Assembly (NCBI RefSeq): GCF_019393635.1
Contig: NC_057865.1
Coordinates: 302,665,885-302,729,884 of the forward strand
Reading direction: 5' to 3'
DNA: 64,000 nt
Source of the DNA: Dromiciops gliroides
Taxonomy: Eukaryota; Chordata; Mammalia; Microbiotheria; Microbiotheriidae
Within the stretch, counting starts at the first letter, position 1. Each line of letters begins with the position of its first letter. The notes under the pieces are model-generated. The model was not told where the DNA came from. It saw only the letters and a program-made list of their open reading frames with translations, and did not search any database. Made by a program: the position numbers and the translations under genes. Shown piece by piece: positions 11,446-33,860 of the stretch.

Positions 11446-12700
11446 TTCCAGGACACCACGGATGATCATTAGGGTTCCCTGGCTGAGAACCAGAGCACCC
11501 CAATCTTGGACACTTTCAGGGCTATGAAACCTTTCCCTAACAGCAGCCCTGGGAAGGAGCCAGTGTGGGGGAGCCCACTCTTAAGCCCATTTATGGGAAA
11601 TTTACCCTTTCAGGAAAATGTCCCAGGAGAAAAGACAAACTGTGGCCCCAGCATTAGGGGGCTAGCTCCAGCTCGCCTTTCTTCACTATTCCTCATTCCT
11701 CCCTTCCTCTGGCCCAGTCGGAGTGCCCCCTCTCCCTGGGTCCCACTGACAGGGGTGTGCACCCCATGGCCAGCTCATGGAGAGGCCACCTTTCTCCTGC
11801 CATCTCCTCAAGTCCTGCCCTGGTTTGAGGCTCAGCTCCAAGGCTGCCTCCTCCCGGAAGCCTTCCCTGATTGCTCTAGCCCAAAGTGCTCCCCACCAGC
11901 CCCGAGGCCATCGTTGTCCACCCTTGAATAGACAAAGGGCTTCTGAAGCGGCTCAGCCAGCCTGGCTCTTCAGCGCCACCTGCTGCTCCCATTCACAAGA
12001 AAGCCCAGGGCAAGGCTGGACCAGCCCCAGGGCTTGCTGCCCTGCTGCAGCTAACCCTGTGCTCTTCAGGCAGGGGGTGGGAAAGGAGCAGCAAGCAGGG
12101 AAGGTGGAGAGAGGAAAAGGCTGGGAGGGAGGAGGTTTACAATGACTGACAGATCTGGGAAGGTGCCTTTGGACCCTACAGGCCTTGGGGGACAGGGGCC
12201 CCTGTGACTGAAGGAGCCCAGGGAGGGGCATGGGGTGATAGAAAGAACAGTCAGCCACCTGGAGAGCAGAGTCCGGACCCTTCACTGCAGCATGGCAGGG
12301 GGGCTCTTCCCATGGTGCCCTGACAGTGGGCACACCCGCCCTTTGTAAGCATATGCCCAGTAGGCACCTTCTTCCATCCTGGCTCCCGCCTACTGGCCTC
12401 AGCTGGCTGCTCTCTTTTCATCTCAGGCCCTCGGGCTAAGGCACCGGGGCTTTCCCCAGGGGTCTCCATTGGTGACCAGGACTTGCCCCCCTTCCCTCTC
12501 CCCAGAGGATTCTTCACAGAACTTTCCTTTCTCACTTGGACACGGAGGCCTTTGAACTAGCCATGAGCCAGCCTTTGCCCACTCTGGGGCCGGGGTCACC
12601 ACGACAGCCATGGCAACTTCCACCAGAGCTTTTTCCATCCGGGTTCACAGACCCCTGAAGTCTATCCATGGAGCCCGGCTAAGGAGCTCTGCCCTGATCC
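11446..12700. other. Intergenic, weak L2 remnant
   Basis: About 1.25 kb with no supportable exon. 11800-11900 ('aaggctgcctcctcccggaa', 'gccttccctgattgctctag') looks like an old L2 3' scrap. The rest is GC-rich unique sequence. Confidence 0.45.
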
Positions 12701-12739
12701 TGATCCCCGAGCCCCCATCCGGTAGCCAGACATGCCCTC

Positions 12740-12985
12740 ACTTCTCCCCTCTCCCCCATGAGCTCAGCAGCCTGGAGATCCCCTCTGCCCTCTGCCATCC
12801 AGACCTCCTTGGACTTCATCCTGGCCTCAGCAGTCAGAATCCTTCCCTTCCACCACATCCTCCCCTTTTCTGCTTTGAACTCCCTCCTTAGAGGGGACAC
12901 CCCTTGAGGGCAGGGACTATTTTTGTATCTGTATGGGTGCCTGGCCTAAAGAGTAAGTGCTTAACAAACATACATTGACTATCTT
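12740..12985 (+). repeat. L2-type LINE 3' region
   Basis: Ends with 'ccttgagggcagggactatt', 'tgtatctgtatgggtgcctg' and 'agtaagtgcttaacaaacat', the recurring L2 tail. Confidence 0.65.
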
Positions 12986-12999
12986 TCCACCAGTATCAT

Positions 13000-13228
13000 C
13001 AGAAGCAGCTAGCAGGCCTGGAGTCAGGAGACTCATCTTTGTGGTTCAGATCCAGCGTTAGACACTTCCTAGCTGTCTGACCTTGAGCTAGTCACTTAAC
13101 CTCTTTTCCTGTTTCCTCATGTGTAAAATTGAGAAAGAAATGGCAAACCACTCCAGGATCTCTGCCAAGAAAACCTCAAGTGGGGTCACAAAGAGTCTGA
13201 CACGACTGAAAAATGACTAAACAAAAGC
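13000..13228 (+). repeat. MAR1-type long SINE
   Basis: Forward copy of the longer SINE: 'agcaggcctggagtcaggag', 'gtcacttaacctcttttcct', 'gaaatggcaaaccactccag', 'tctgacacgactgaaaaatg'. It carries the same 3' module as the reverse copy at 5367-5615. Confidence 0.85.
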
Positions 13229-13470
13229 ATGATGGCTAGAAGTCTATACTTGGAGTCAGGAAGGCCTGTGTTCAAATCCTGCCTCAGATACATACTAGCT
13301 ATGTGACCTTGGGCCATTTACACCTAGACGCTCTGTGCCTCAGTTTCCTCATCTGTAAAATGGGAATAATAGCACCTAACTTATAGGGTTGTTGTGAAGG
13401 CGGTTACATATGTCCAGTGCTTCGCAAACCACAAAATGCTATATGAATGTGCATCATTAGTAGTAGTAGT
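13229..13470 (+). repeat. MON/MIR-like SINE
   Basis: Directly downstream of the previous SINE: 'ggagtcaggaaggcctgtgt', 'gtgcctcagtttcctcatct', 'agggttgttgtgaaggcggt', 'aaatgctatatgaatgtgca', ending in an AGT repeat. Confidence 0.75.
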
Positions 13471-14459
13471 ATAGTTGTCGTCCTTGCCACCAGGCCCGTG
13501 TTCCTGCAGCATTTAACTTGCTGCTGCTCCCTCAATACCCAGGAAAGCCGGGTAACCTCAGCTCTCTATCCCAGACTGGGAGCACCACTATCTCCACAGT
13601 GAGGAGTGCTCTCTCTTCACGTGACCCCTGGACAACAGACTCCACACTGGGCTGTCATTCGGGAGTCGGGCTCACTTCTAGATGTGTTTGAGGAGTGGAC
13701 CCTGTGTGTGCGGCTGCTGGGTAGGTTCACTGCCGAGCTGGGGCCCCCAGCCCTTGCTCCCCCCCAAAAAAAGCCGGCTCTGCTTTTGCTCAAATCCCCG
13801 GCTAGAAGGGTTGTGTGCCCAGCCAGGGAAGAATCCTTGCCCCAAGACCCAGACTCTGGAGCGCAGGTCATCGGCAGGAAGCCTGTGCCTCCCGCACTCA
13901 CTGTCTGAAGCTCTCTCGGGCTTGGGGTCGAGTCTCTGGGGCACCCCGTTTACTTCTGGGCCGATTGGCTGCCATCCTGCTACCTGCTGGGGACTCTCAC
14001 ATTCCCTCACTTCCCCCTGCACGGCTGCCTGGGTGTACCCTTTCTGGGCATAAATTGGTTTCCCTGGCAAAGGGTGCTGCTCAGTGGCAGATGGGTATCC
14101 CCAAGGAAGGTGCTGATTTCCTGCACCCTCTAAGGTGGGAATGTGTTGGGGGAAATGGGAGAGAGGATGGAGAGGGCCCTCTACTGAGGCCAGTCTGGCT
14201 GATGCATCTGAGCCAGTGAGAGGGTGGGAGCTCATGCCGAGCCAGGTGCCAGGGCTGCCAATGCCAGGCTCTGAGGACCTCCCGTCCGGTCCACCCCAGC
14301 CCACTTGCCCCTCTCCTGTGAGCTGATCAGCAGAGACATTCTGAAGACTCAGCTCTGGCTCTGATGGGTCTTGTGGTCCCTCAATCAGATGCACAGTCTG
14401 GGGAAGGACATCTGACAACCAGGTTGCCCGGCCCTGCCTAGTCTGGGGGGTGTCCCAGC

Positions 14460-14663
14460 AGCCCCTCCAAAGCGATGGCTCTCTCTGAATGTCAGCTTCT
14501 TCCTCTTTTGGCTGGGCTGGTCACCCGTGGACCACACGCCGACTTGGGGGCCACACAGCCCCTCCCCCTCCATTCTCTTCTGGCATCACAGAGCCTCAGG
14601 CCTGGGATTGGCCGAAGGAGTGGACACTGGGAATTCTTCCAGGCTTCCAGCAGAGGCTGGAAG
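14460..14663 (+). promoter_or_regulatory. ACR: ACR upstream/5' UTR region
   Basis: About 200 bases upstream of the acrosin start codon. An open frame runs through from 14475 in the acrosin frame, but its residues do not look like acrosin and would bury the signal peptide, so I treat it as 5' UTR or promoter. No clear TATA box is seen, and the transcription start is not determinable by eye. Confidence 0.4.
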
Positions 14664-25169
<10,506 letters not shown>

Positions 25170-25257
25170 GGCTCTGTCTGGAGAGCGCTGTCCGTGGGTG
25201 GTGGGCCGCAGGCCGGCTTCAGCCCAGGCCTTCTGCCCTCGGCCCTGGAAATGGGCC

Positions 25258-25263
25258 AATAAA
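25258..25263 (+). terminator. ACR: ACR poly(A) signal
   Basis: Canonical AATAAA about 90 bases after the acrosin stop codon. Confidence 0.85.
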
Positions 25264-25380
25264 GTCGCCTGTGAAGCTGGTCCTGCCTGCTAGCTCTGCC
25301 CCACCCCCACCCCCACTTCATGGCCTTGGGAGACCAAGGGGGCCAGGAGGAGCCGGGACACTCAGCCAGAGGCAGAACCA

Positions 25381-25386
25381 TTTATT
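25381..25386 (-). terminator. RABL2: Candidate RABL2 poly(A) signal
   Basis: The plus strand reads tttatt, AATAAA on the minus strand. It is the only canonical signal I see between the RABL2 stop codon (28498) and the ACR 3' end. If used, RABL2 has a 3' UTR of about 3.1 kb, and the two convergent transcripts end within about 100 bases of each other. Confidence 0.5.
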
Positions 25387-28300
25387 TAGTAAGCAGCCTC
25401 TGCTCTGCCAGACTCTTGGATAACCTAAGGGCTGGACGGGGCTTTCAGCCCCGGCCTTGAAGCCCCAAGGCCAGGGGGCTCAGCTGGGAGGTCTCTCCCC
25501 ACCTCCAGAGAGGGAGGCTGGGCTCTGGCGCCGAGGACCTGGCCTCCCACTAGGTCTCTGCTGCAAACCATCTCACTTCCTGAGGTTTCCTCAGGTGGCT
25601 GGGACAAGGGTAGACTAGATGATCTCTGGGGTCCATGACTGGGCTAGGCAGAAGAACATCCAGGCTGTCCCACCTGCTCCTGCCCCTGGCATCTCCTCCC
25701 CTGGTCCTTCCTCCCATTCTGAAGTGCTGCCCCAGGTGCCCCAGGACAGTGCTGCCCCTGCCCCTCCCAGGGTGCCGGGGATGAAAAGCCTCAGAACAAA
25801 GTCCTCACGGGCATCCTGCGTGGGCCTCAGATGGGGCTGCAGTGGTCAGGAAACCTGGTCCTGCCCACTGCACAACAGCCCTGGTGCCTTTGCCCCTCCC
25901 TCTCAGTCCAGCCTGCCTTGGCTTCCTATAACTGGGCCTCCTCTCCCTCCTGGTCTCCTTGTGAACATCCCCCAGGTCATTCAACATCCTCCCTAAAATG
26001 TGAAATCCAAACCCACTACCCAAGACGCTCCTCACCCCAGACCTCCACCCTTGTGGGATGTAGCTCTAGGTAGCTTCCCACTGGGGGCTTGTCAAGGGAC
26101 ACCGAAGACACGCGCTGACCCGGCAGCCTCCGGGCCTCCCCCATTGCGTATTTGTGGGGCTGACTGTCCTAGCCCAGGAAAGTGAGGATCTGTTCTAGGC
26201 TGCTCTAGGCCACAAAGAACTAGACTTGGCAGGCGCCTCTTTCCAGGATGGCTTCCACGACCACCGGGCTGGTGAAGATGATGGCAGCATGTCACAGAAT
26301 CTGGAGCTGGGAGGGACAGAACCCACTCCTCCAGCCCCTGCCACCACATCCCCAGCAGGGCTGTGGTCTCTGTGTGAATGCCTTGGGGGTGGGAGCCCAG
26401 CTCTGCCTTGGGCAGCTCCCCTGGTCAGGACCCCTTCCCTCACCGCTCCTGGGCTCTGGGACAACCGGCCCCCACTGCCTCCCCCAGCACCGTCCCATGT
26501 CCAGCAGACAAGGGCCCGCCTAGAAAGCCCCATGGGAGGCGCTCTGGCCCACCCTGCTGGGCTGTCCAAGGGGTAGGGGGTGGGGGGGAGGTTCTGCACC
26601 AACAGTGAAGCTCAGCATCCTTCGGGATGTGTTGGAAAATGGGATTCTTTCTCCCCTGCAGATCCCCACTCTAGATCATACCCGCCCTCTGATGAGGGAA
26701 GTCTGGTTTTTGGTTTTCCCTTATCCATCTTCTTTAGACGTTTTTCTTTCCTGGTTGTTTTGTTCTGTTTTTGAGGGGGGCGGGGGGAGGAGGTTCCTGA
26801 AGCCACTTGCTCCCTGGAGAAAGAAGTCATCCACACTGCTCCAGCCTCTGCTTGGCACTGGCTCTTCACAGCCAGGGCCCCTCCTCCCTTTCCAGGTTCT
26901 CTCCATCCTCCCCTCCCCCCAGAACCACTCCAATCCCAACCTCAGCAGGAAGCCCCTCCTCAGCTCACCCCCAGCCTGGCAGTCAAGGCCTTCCCCTCAG
27001 AGAGGACCTGCCCTGGGCTTCATATGGGCCTCTGCCATGCCTGCTATTTCAGGGCTTGTTAACTCAGTGCTTGATGAATGCCTGGGTGCAGCCTCCTCCT
27101 TGGCGCCCATCCTAGAAGGGGGTGCCTAGCCACTGGGCCGCTCTGTCGTGTACTGGCCTCTCAGGGGTGAGTCTGAGCCAAGCCCCGATTCCATCCCGCC
27201 TTTCCCTCTGCTTCCCGCTCTTCATGGGACTCCTCAAACACAGGTCTCTGGAGTGCCCTCCCATGCCCAGGGCAGCTCACATCACCTTCGAGGGGACCTT
27301 TCCTGACCCATTCCGCAGCCACCACACGTGTTGGCAACCCCTTGTGGATTGGGGTTGGCCATCGCCTTCTCCAGCTCATTTTACAGTTGAGGCAAACGGT
27401 GAAGTGATTCATCCAAGGATACACGGTCTGAGGTCTGGGGTCGGATTTGAACTCAGAGCACAAGGCCTGAGTTAGACACGCCTATCTACTGCGCCCCTGC
27501 ACGCTCCCCACTGCAATCTTGTCTCCTTGGAGAGATTAGAAGCCCTTTGAGGGCAGGGAGTTTCACTGGGGTCTTTGTCATTTCAGTGCTTGGCACAGTG
27601 CCTGGCACACACAACTGATCAGGCTTATGGGCCACGCTCACCCAAATCCCTACTTGGCCAGACACTGGAGGCCATAGCTCTCTGGACAAGTGGGCTGAGC
27701 CCCGAGTGTGCACAAGATGTGTGTGTGTGTGTGTGGGGGGGGTGGACCTGTCTCTAGATACTTCATAGGCTGGGGACGAAGTACATTTGGAGACCTTCTC
27801 TGTCTAGGCATGAAGCGGGCATCTGTGAGCAGGGAGAGAACATGTGTCAAGGCAAGGAGATCCAAACCTCTTCATGGACACAGGGTCTTGGGGGGGGAGG
27901 GGCGCAATTAGAAAGTCAAGAGTTCAGGGCAATGAGGTGGCAGTGGATAAAGTACCAGCATTGGATTCAGGAGGACCTGAGTTCAAATCCAGCCTTAGAC
28001 CCTTGACACTTACTAGCTGTGTGACCCTGGGCAAGTCACTTAACCCTCATTGCCCCTCCCCCCCCAAAAAGTCAAGAGTCTGCTTAGCAAGGACAATGTT
28101 GAAAAAAATATTTCATTTTCTGTTCCTTGGGTGGATACATAGAAAATGACCCCGTTCCCCTTGTTGCCCCACTCTGAATGGGGGGTGCTAGCCCCTGCTC
28201 CTTGTCCTGGGGGATTGCTGTCCAGCACTGCCTGCCATCCCTGCCTGGTCTGGCATGTTCCTGTGGGTGATGGGTCCAGACTCTCCCTCACTGCTGTCTC

Positions 28301-28497
28301 AGGATGGATCCCGGTACTGATCCCTTTTGGGGTGGGGTCTCCCAATGCTGGGAAAGCTGGGAACAAGTAAAGGGTGGAGAGGAGCAGCAGGGAGCTGGCC
28401 TAGGCACAGGGGCAGGTGGCAAGGTTGGGGTGGGAAGCCCGGGCGCTTGGGAGAAGTCAACTCTCCATGGGGTGTGGGGGCTATGAAGTGGGGTGGC
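25387..28497 (-). other. Putative long RABL2 3' UTR / intergenic
   Basis: About 3.1 kb between the candidate poly(A) signal and the RABL2 stop. It contains a reverse MAR1-like SINE at about 27340-27500, an L2-like tail at 27540-27620, a GT run at 27718-27740 and a WSINE1 copy. No supportable coding exon is seen on either strand. Confidence 0.4.
27924..28067 (+). repeat. WSINE1/MAR1-type SINE
   Basis: Forward copy with perfect 12-bp duplication aaagtcaagagt at 27912-27923 and 28068-28079. The A-tail is replaced by a C-rich end. Confidence 0.92.
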
Positions 28498-31400
28498 TCA
28501 GGGAGATGGAAGAGTCACGACGGCTTCGCTCTGTCCCAGGTCCGGCACGGACGCCACCTTCTTCTCCAGCTCAAAGTTCTGTGAGAAAAACTGTAGGTGA
28601 GCGTGCCTGCCTTAGACAGGGCCAAAGTCAGCGGGCCGGGGGCAGGCAGGGAGCGAGGGAAGGAGGGTCCCCCATCTCCCTCCTCAGCCCGCCCCCCCCA
28701 CCCACCTCCAGCTCTTGCAAAACCTCGTCCATGAAGTCTTGGGAATTCTGCTTGTAAGACACGGCTAATCGGATAGCATCGTTGAAGAGCTGGGGGCAGA
28801 GAGAAGCCAGGTCGTTGAGGGTAGGGGCCGCCTCCCCAGGCCTGGGCCCCGCGCACACCAGTCCACCTGCCTAACTACCTTCACCACGTTGGTGCCGTCG
28901 GCAGCTGAAACAAAGTACAGGGGCAGCGAAAACTTCCTGGCAAAGTTGAAGCTTTTCTGGGTGACCTTGGTGTCAGCTGCAGGGGGAGAGGCCCTGCCGT
29001 TAGGGACAGGCCCGTGGCTCAGCCCCGCCCCCACCCCCACCCCACAGCTCGTGCCCACCATCAATCTTATTGGCCACCACGATGCAGGGGATCTCAGGGC
29101 GGAACTCGCGCAGCTCCGAATACCAGGTGCTCAGGTTCTTGTAGGTGACCTTTCTCTGCACATCGAAAACCTGGGACGAGAAGGAGCCAGGCAGCCTCCC
29201 CAGCCCACCCAGGAGCCTTTTGGACAGACTCCAGACACTGAGGGCCAGGGCCCAGGCTCTGGCCTGTCTACCAGGGAGCACCTTGTGCCTTTGCTTCCAG
29301 GAGGAAGCAGCCTCAGCAAGCCACGGAAGCCTGGATTCCAGACTTGCAGTGGGCAGGAAGGAGCCCGTGAGGACGGGCAGGAACCCCTCCAATCCATCTG
29401 TCAACATGGCTTGACCCCCCCCCCCCCCACCCAGTGCCAGCTCGAGGGAAGGATGGCAGGGAAGGCTGCCGTGGCAATGCCCATGTCCCCATTTCCACCG
29501 GCCCCTCTTCCCTTCATCCCCCCCCAAAGGGAACCTGGGAACTGCTCCCCAGAGCTGGCATTATCCAATTATCCATCCCGGGACACCAAGGCAGGCCTGC
29601 CCCAGGCCCAGCATGGCACCTCGCTTGGTCTCCCGATGTTACTGCTGCCCCTGCTAGTGAATCTGGACTGGCTGTGTCCAGTAGATGGGCACTCCCAGGC
29701 AGCAGCCACAGGGCGAGGCCAAGTGACAAGGCCCGGGGCCAGCGGGAGATCCTGAGCTGTGTAACGATTGGAATGATGCCACCTACTGGAGACTTGCTGT
29801 GGGAAAGCTCCGCCATGAGGAAAATGCCTCAGAGGGTGAGGCCATGTGGCTTTTCCTTGGCGTCAGGAAGTGACGTGTGCTCATGGGGGCTGTCTATCAA
29901 GGCTACCAGCCAATCAACTTGAGGAGCCTCCTATTTTCTGGGAGGAGACAGGAAGGAGGAAAGAGGGCCTATGCGGAGAACTCTCGCTCTTTTGGGTTCC
30001 TGACTTGACAGTGGTGGTGGCGGCAGAGCACTTCACAGGAAATTTAAGGAAAGATAGGAATGCCAGGCTGTTGGAGTTCTGTTCTCAATCTTTCTCTTTC
30101 TATTTTTCAATAAAAGCCTAAACTCGTTTTATCAGTGATTTTAGTCAGTTTCCCCCAAAGCTGGGGGAACAGATTAGAATCCACATTTAGAATCTTAAAT
30201 TACACAGCTGGGCCCAGGTCCCAAGAGACTGGCATGCAGGTGGCTCACCCCCTGGGGGAGCCTACCCCAGAGGGCACGACTCTGGCTGAGGAGCAGAGCT
30301 GGGCCCGAGGTGCCTTCCCCGAGGCTCGAGGAAGCAGCTCTTCTCTGGGCCGCGGGGTCCTGCAGGGTCCTGCGGGGGCTCTGTGTAGGCAGGAGGGCCA
30401 TGCAGCCCAGTGGGGAGAGCCCCACTTGGGAGTCAGGAAGATCATCTGGAGAGGTGAGCCTGGGCCAGGCTGGGCAGCCTTCACCTCCCAGGGGCCTGGG
30501 CAGCACTCCAGGTAATCCACAGCAGAGAAGGTGTGGGAGAGGACGGGACTTTTCCTGAGCCCCTCCTGGGACAGGGCCCACACCAGGGTCCCAGATCTAG
30601 GCAACGGCTATCTGAGCCTCCAGAGACCCTCAGCGTCGTCCTCCCCCCCCCCCACTCCCAGCAGCAGAAGGGCCTGGACAGCCCTTCCCTAAAGGTGGAC
30701 AGGCTCCAGGCCTTGTCTGTCCTGGACGTCACCCTCCTCAGATGGCGTCGCTGTTATGGGCACCATCCAAGGGCGGTCGGGCAAGGGATGCTGGGGAGAC
30801 ACTGTCCTTTAGGAGCACTGCCCTTCGCCTCCCTCCAAAGAGCCAAATGTAGAACTGGGAAGGGGAGAGAGCCGGCCTACGAGGCACAGGTGTTTGACCT
30901 AGACCATAAGGCCACCTGCCCTTGGCGTCCTCTGGGCCCCGGGCCCCCCTCCACTCTTTGACTCCCGTCTGTTCCCACATAACCCTCCCGGGAGCCTCCA
31001 GACCAGCCCCCTCCTGGAAGGATCCAACCACCAAGCCAGGGACCAATGAGGACCCATGCCTAGTCAGAGAAAACGGGGATGGGATTGGGGCGGGGGGGGG
31101 GAGCCCAGTGACCAACCCCCTACCTTGTCCCCCAGTGACCAGGCCTGTCTCCTTGTGGGCCCTGGTGGCCCCCTGCCCTCCCACTCGGTGAGCCCCCACC
31201 TCCCCCACTCCCCAGGAACCAGGGGCCCAGAGAGATGCACTAGAGAGAAGGGGCTTTCACCCCCCACCTACCATGATGCAGGCATGCGCCTTGTGGTAGT
31301 AAGACGCGTGCATGCTCTGGAACCTCTCCTGCCCAGCCGTGTCCCAGAAATCTGTGGGAAGAGCACAGATGTTGGAGCATTGCCCAACTCAGAGGAACCA

Positions 31401-33860
31401 GCCCCTTCCCCTAAGGACGGAGCAGAAGTTACTGGAAACGCACATGCATGTTTACACATGTTCATACATGTGTGAGGGTACCTAGGCATGCACATGCAGG
31501 TATATGCATGCATATGTGTGTGCCTGTGCTGTGTGTACACATGCATGTGCTCCTGTGTACATGCACCTGAGGATGCATATATACACACACGCATGGAGGG
31601 AAGTACAGAGGTCCCCAACAGAGAAGGAGGGGGGGAGCACCTCTACCACAGAGGGAGGGGACGCTGGCCCAGCTTCCCCCAGAAAAGCCGTCTGTGCGTG
31701 TGCTGGCTGGGCACCAGCTGCTGCCCCGGTGCCCCCCTCCTCACCCTTGAACTCATCGCCGCCCAACTCCTAGGGGGTCCTGCTCCCTGCCCCCTCCTCC
31801 CCTTCCACACTGACCCCACCAGGCTGCAAGGGGGTGGGGCTGCAGCTGGGGGCATACAGGGACACAGGTTCAAACTCTAGGCACCAGCTGCCCCTGCCTG
31901 GGATGGGGGAGGTGAGGTTAGCCTGGGGTGGAGTAGGGGCAGTCTGGGCCAAGCCACGTCAGAGGACAGGGGCAGCGGACGGAGCCGTAAGACAGCAAAG
32001 CCGTGTCCGGCCTCACGAGGGCTACCCAGGGACAAGCCCGGACCAGGGCACCGGAGGCACCAGAGGGCATCTGTGCTCCGGGGACGGGGTGGCCAAGGCA
32101 GACAAGGGCCTCTCCCATGCCTGGGCCTGTGTCCAGGGACTTGCCACACCCTCCACCTTCCAGGCCCTGGACCCCTCACCTCCCACCCAGCACTAACAGC
32201 CCCCCCACACCCCCCACCCCCTCCCCTGCTCACCCACGAGGACTGTTTTGCCATCGACAGTGGCCGTGTGTTTGTAGAGGGTCAGAGCGTAGGTGGACAG
32301 CTGCTGGGGCCGACTGCACACAGGTGGTTAAGGACAGATGGGGGGTGGGGCCCTGGGGCTGAGGCCCGGCTGCAAAACAGATCCAGGACCTCCCTGCCCA
32401 GGAGATGGAAACAGAACCCAGAGCCCAGGGGAGCTGATGAGGTCACTGGGAGGGAGACAGACAGACACAGGGAGAGACAGAGGGCAGGGGAGCTGGAGGA
32501 GACACACCCCTCAGACCTGTCCGGACACACCAGGGCTGGGTCCAGGCTCTCCATCGCCGGCCCCCCAGTCAGAGGCAGTGGGGGCAGGGCAGCACCCTGA
32601 GGAAAAGGTGGGGGTCGGGTGGGGGGGGATGACAGCCGCTGACAGAGAAGGGGGCCGAGGGGACAGACTCACAGCGGGGTTCGGTGCCCAGCAGGGGGTC
32701 AGGGGTTCCTGGCTGCCATGGCCCAGGGCCCCTGATGGGCAGAAGCTGCCAGCTGTCACCCAGGTGCTGAGCCTGCACTCTTGGGGGCCCAAGGGGGACC
32801 AGGATGGACAGGGCCACCCCAGGACCCAACCCCGGGGGCCTGCAGAGCCCAGGGCAAGGGGAGCACAAGACCCCACAGGTAGCTGAAGGATACAATCCAT
32901 CCATGAGGAATCTCTCCATGAGCCTGTAGACCAAGAGCGATGGTCAGTGACCCGCCCCCCACACCGCCCTGGAGATGGGGGGGGCCTCAGCCTTGTTGGC
33001 CCTCAAAGGCACAGCCCCCACCCCCCAGCTCCGTCCAAAGCTCTGCCCTGAGGAGGCACTTAACACACAGAGCCGGGGCTGCCCAGGGCACAGACTGCAA
33101 GTCCATAGCCACAATCATTTAGTAAACACCTGCTTTGTGTCGGGGCTGGGAAAGGGATGGAGCCCAAGGCTGCTTGCTGCCCCCCACCTCCCAAGCTTTA
33201 ATCACATGTCACCAAGTCCCCCCTAGAAGGTGACCACACCTCTGGGCCATGAAGACCTGAGTTCGAATCCTGCTTCAGACAATTATTACCTGTGTGATCT
33301 CGGACAAGTGGCTTAACCTCTTTGAGCCTCAGTTTCTAGGTCTGTTAAAGGGGGATCACAACAGACTTCTTCCCAGACGCCCCCAATTCCTTCTGTGTGG
33401 CCCAAGAAATGGCCAGAGATGAGGGAGCTCAGGGGCCGAGAATCCTGAATTCAAGCCCTGCTCCCACGGGCAGAGGGTGGAAATCTGTACGTGGGGAGGG
33501 TGTGGCCTAGAACATCACATCTCCCACAAGAAGATGGGAATGGGGGGCTGTGCTTTGGGCTCCTATGCGGGTCCGGTGTTCAAGGCTCCACCCCATCCCC
33601 ACCCCGGCCCTGGGCTCGGCGTTCAGGGCTCCACCCCCCCAGCTCGGCGTTCAAGTCCCCCCCGCCCCTCCCTCCAACACCCCCACGCACTTAGACTTGC
33701 CCACAGCGCTGTCCCCAAGGCAAATGATCTTGACATTCTCGGCCGCGTCATACTTTTCCTGGTCCAGTTCCGGCCCCGCACTTGCCCCAGCTCCGGCCCC
33801 GGCTCCGGCCCCAGGCCCGGTCCCGGCCCCGGCCCCGGCCCCAGCGGGCTCCCCAGCCAT
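28498..33860 (-). CDS. RABL2: RAB-like small GTPase RABL2
   Basis: Eight minus-strand coding exons (33860-33691, 32923-32894, 32313-32234, 31351-31272, 29170-29059, 28976-28879, 28789-28706, 28578-28498) splice in frame to 244 residues. Motifs: P-loop GDSAVGKS (49-56), WDTAGQE (96-102), ANKID (153-157), VSAADGT near 177-183. There is no C-terminal prenylation cysteine, as in the RABL2 family. The 30-base exon 2 (LMERFLMDG) is easily missed; using the GTATCC donor restores the family's DGF-x-PQQLSTY junction. RABL2 works with the intraflagellar transport machinery at the ciliary base and in sperm-tail assembly. The N-terminus is odd: about 25 residues of Gly-Ala repeats precede the conserved ELDQ-KYD start, replacing the short human leader. 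Intron 4 holds a solo LTR. Head-to-head with NME6 and tail-to-tail with ACR. Confidence 0.97.
29758..30206 (+). mobile_element. Solo LTR in RABL2 intron 4
   Basis: 449 bases bounded by inverted ends TGTGTAA ... TTACACA, with an AATAAA signal at 30109-30114 followed by T/G-rich U5-like sequence. There is no internal retroviral sequence next to it, so it is a solo LTR, the usual end state after LTR-LTR recombination. It lies antisense to RABL2. No clear target-site duplication is seen, so the ends or age are uncertain. Confidence 0.55.
30207..31271. other. RABL2 intron 4, remainder
   Basis: About 1 kb of GC-rich intronic DNA without recognised repeats. The long frames on both strands mirror one another and have no domain. 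Confidence 0.5.
31437..31595. repeat. Interrupted CA/TG-rich microsatellite in RABL2 intron 3
   Basis: Alternating purine-pyrimidine DNA (acatgcatg, tgtgtgc, acacacgc units), a sequence type that can adopt Z-form. The Cys/His-rich frames across it are artefacts. Confidence 0.75.
31596..32233. other. RABL2 intron 3, remainder
   Basis: GC-rich intronic sequence with nothing recognised. Confidence 0.5.
33235..33360 (+). repeat. MIR-like SINE in RABL2 intron 1
   Basis: 'gaagacctgagttcgaatcc', 'tgtgtgatctcggacaagtg' and 'gcctcagtttctaggtctgt' give a degraded tRNA-SINE/MIR pattern. Confidence 0.65.

Noticed and set aside
14475-14663. Upstream in-frame extension of acrosin
   Set aside because: It would place about 63 unrelated residues before the signal peptide. 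The ATG at 14664 has a strong context and gives the family-like start.
26226-26576. Open frames in the ACR-RABL2 interval
   Set aside because: They occur in overlapping frames on both strands in GC-rich DNA without splice support; the interval is better read as 3' UTR or spacer.
32893-32934. Longer reading of RABL2 exon 2 (continuing YPSATCGV)
   Set aside because: It breaks the family alignment. The donor after GGATT joins to exon 3 to give DGF-x-PQQLS as in other RABL2 proteins.
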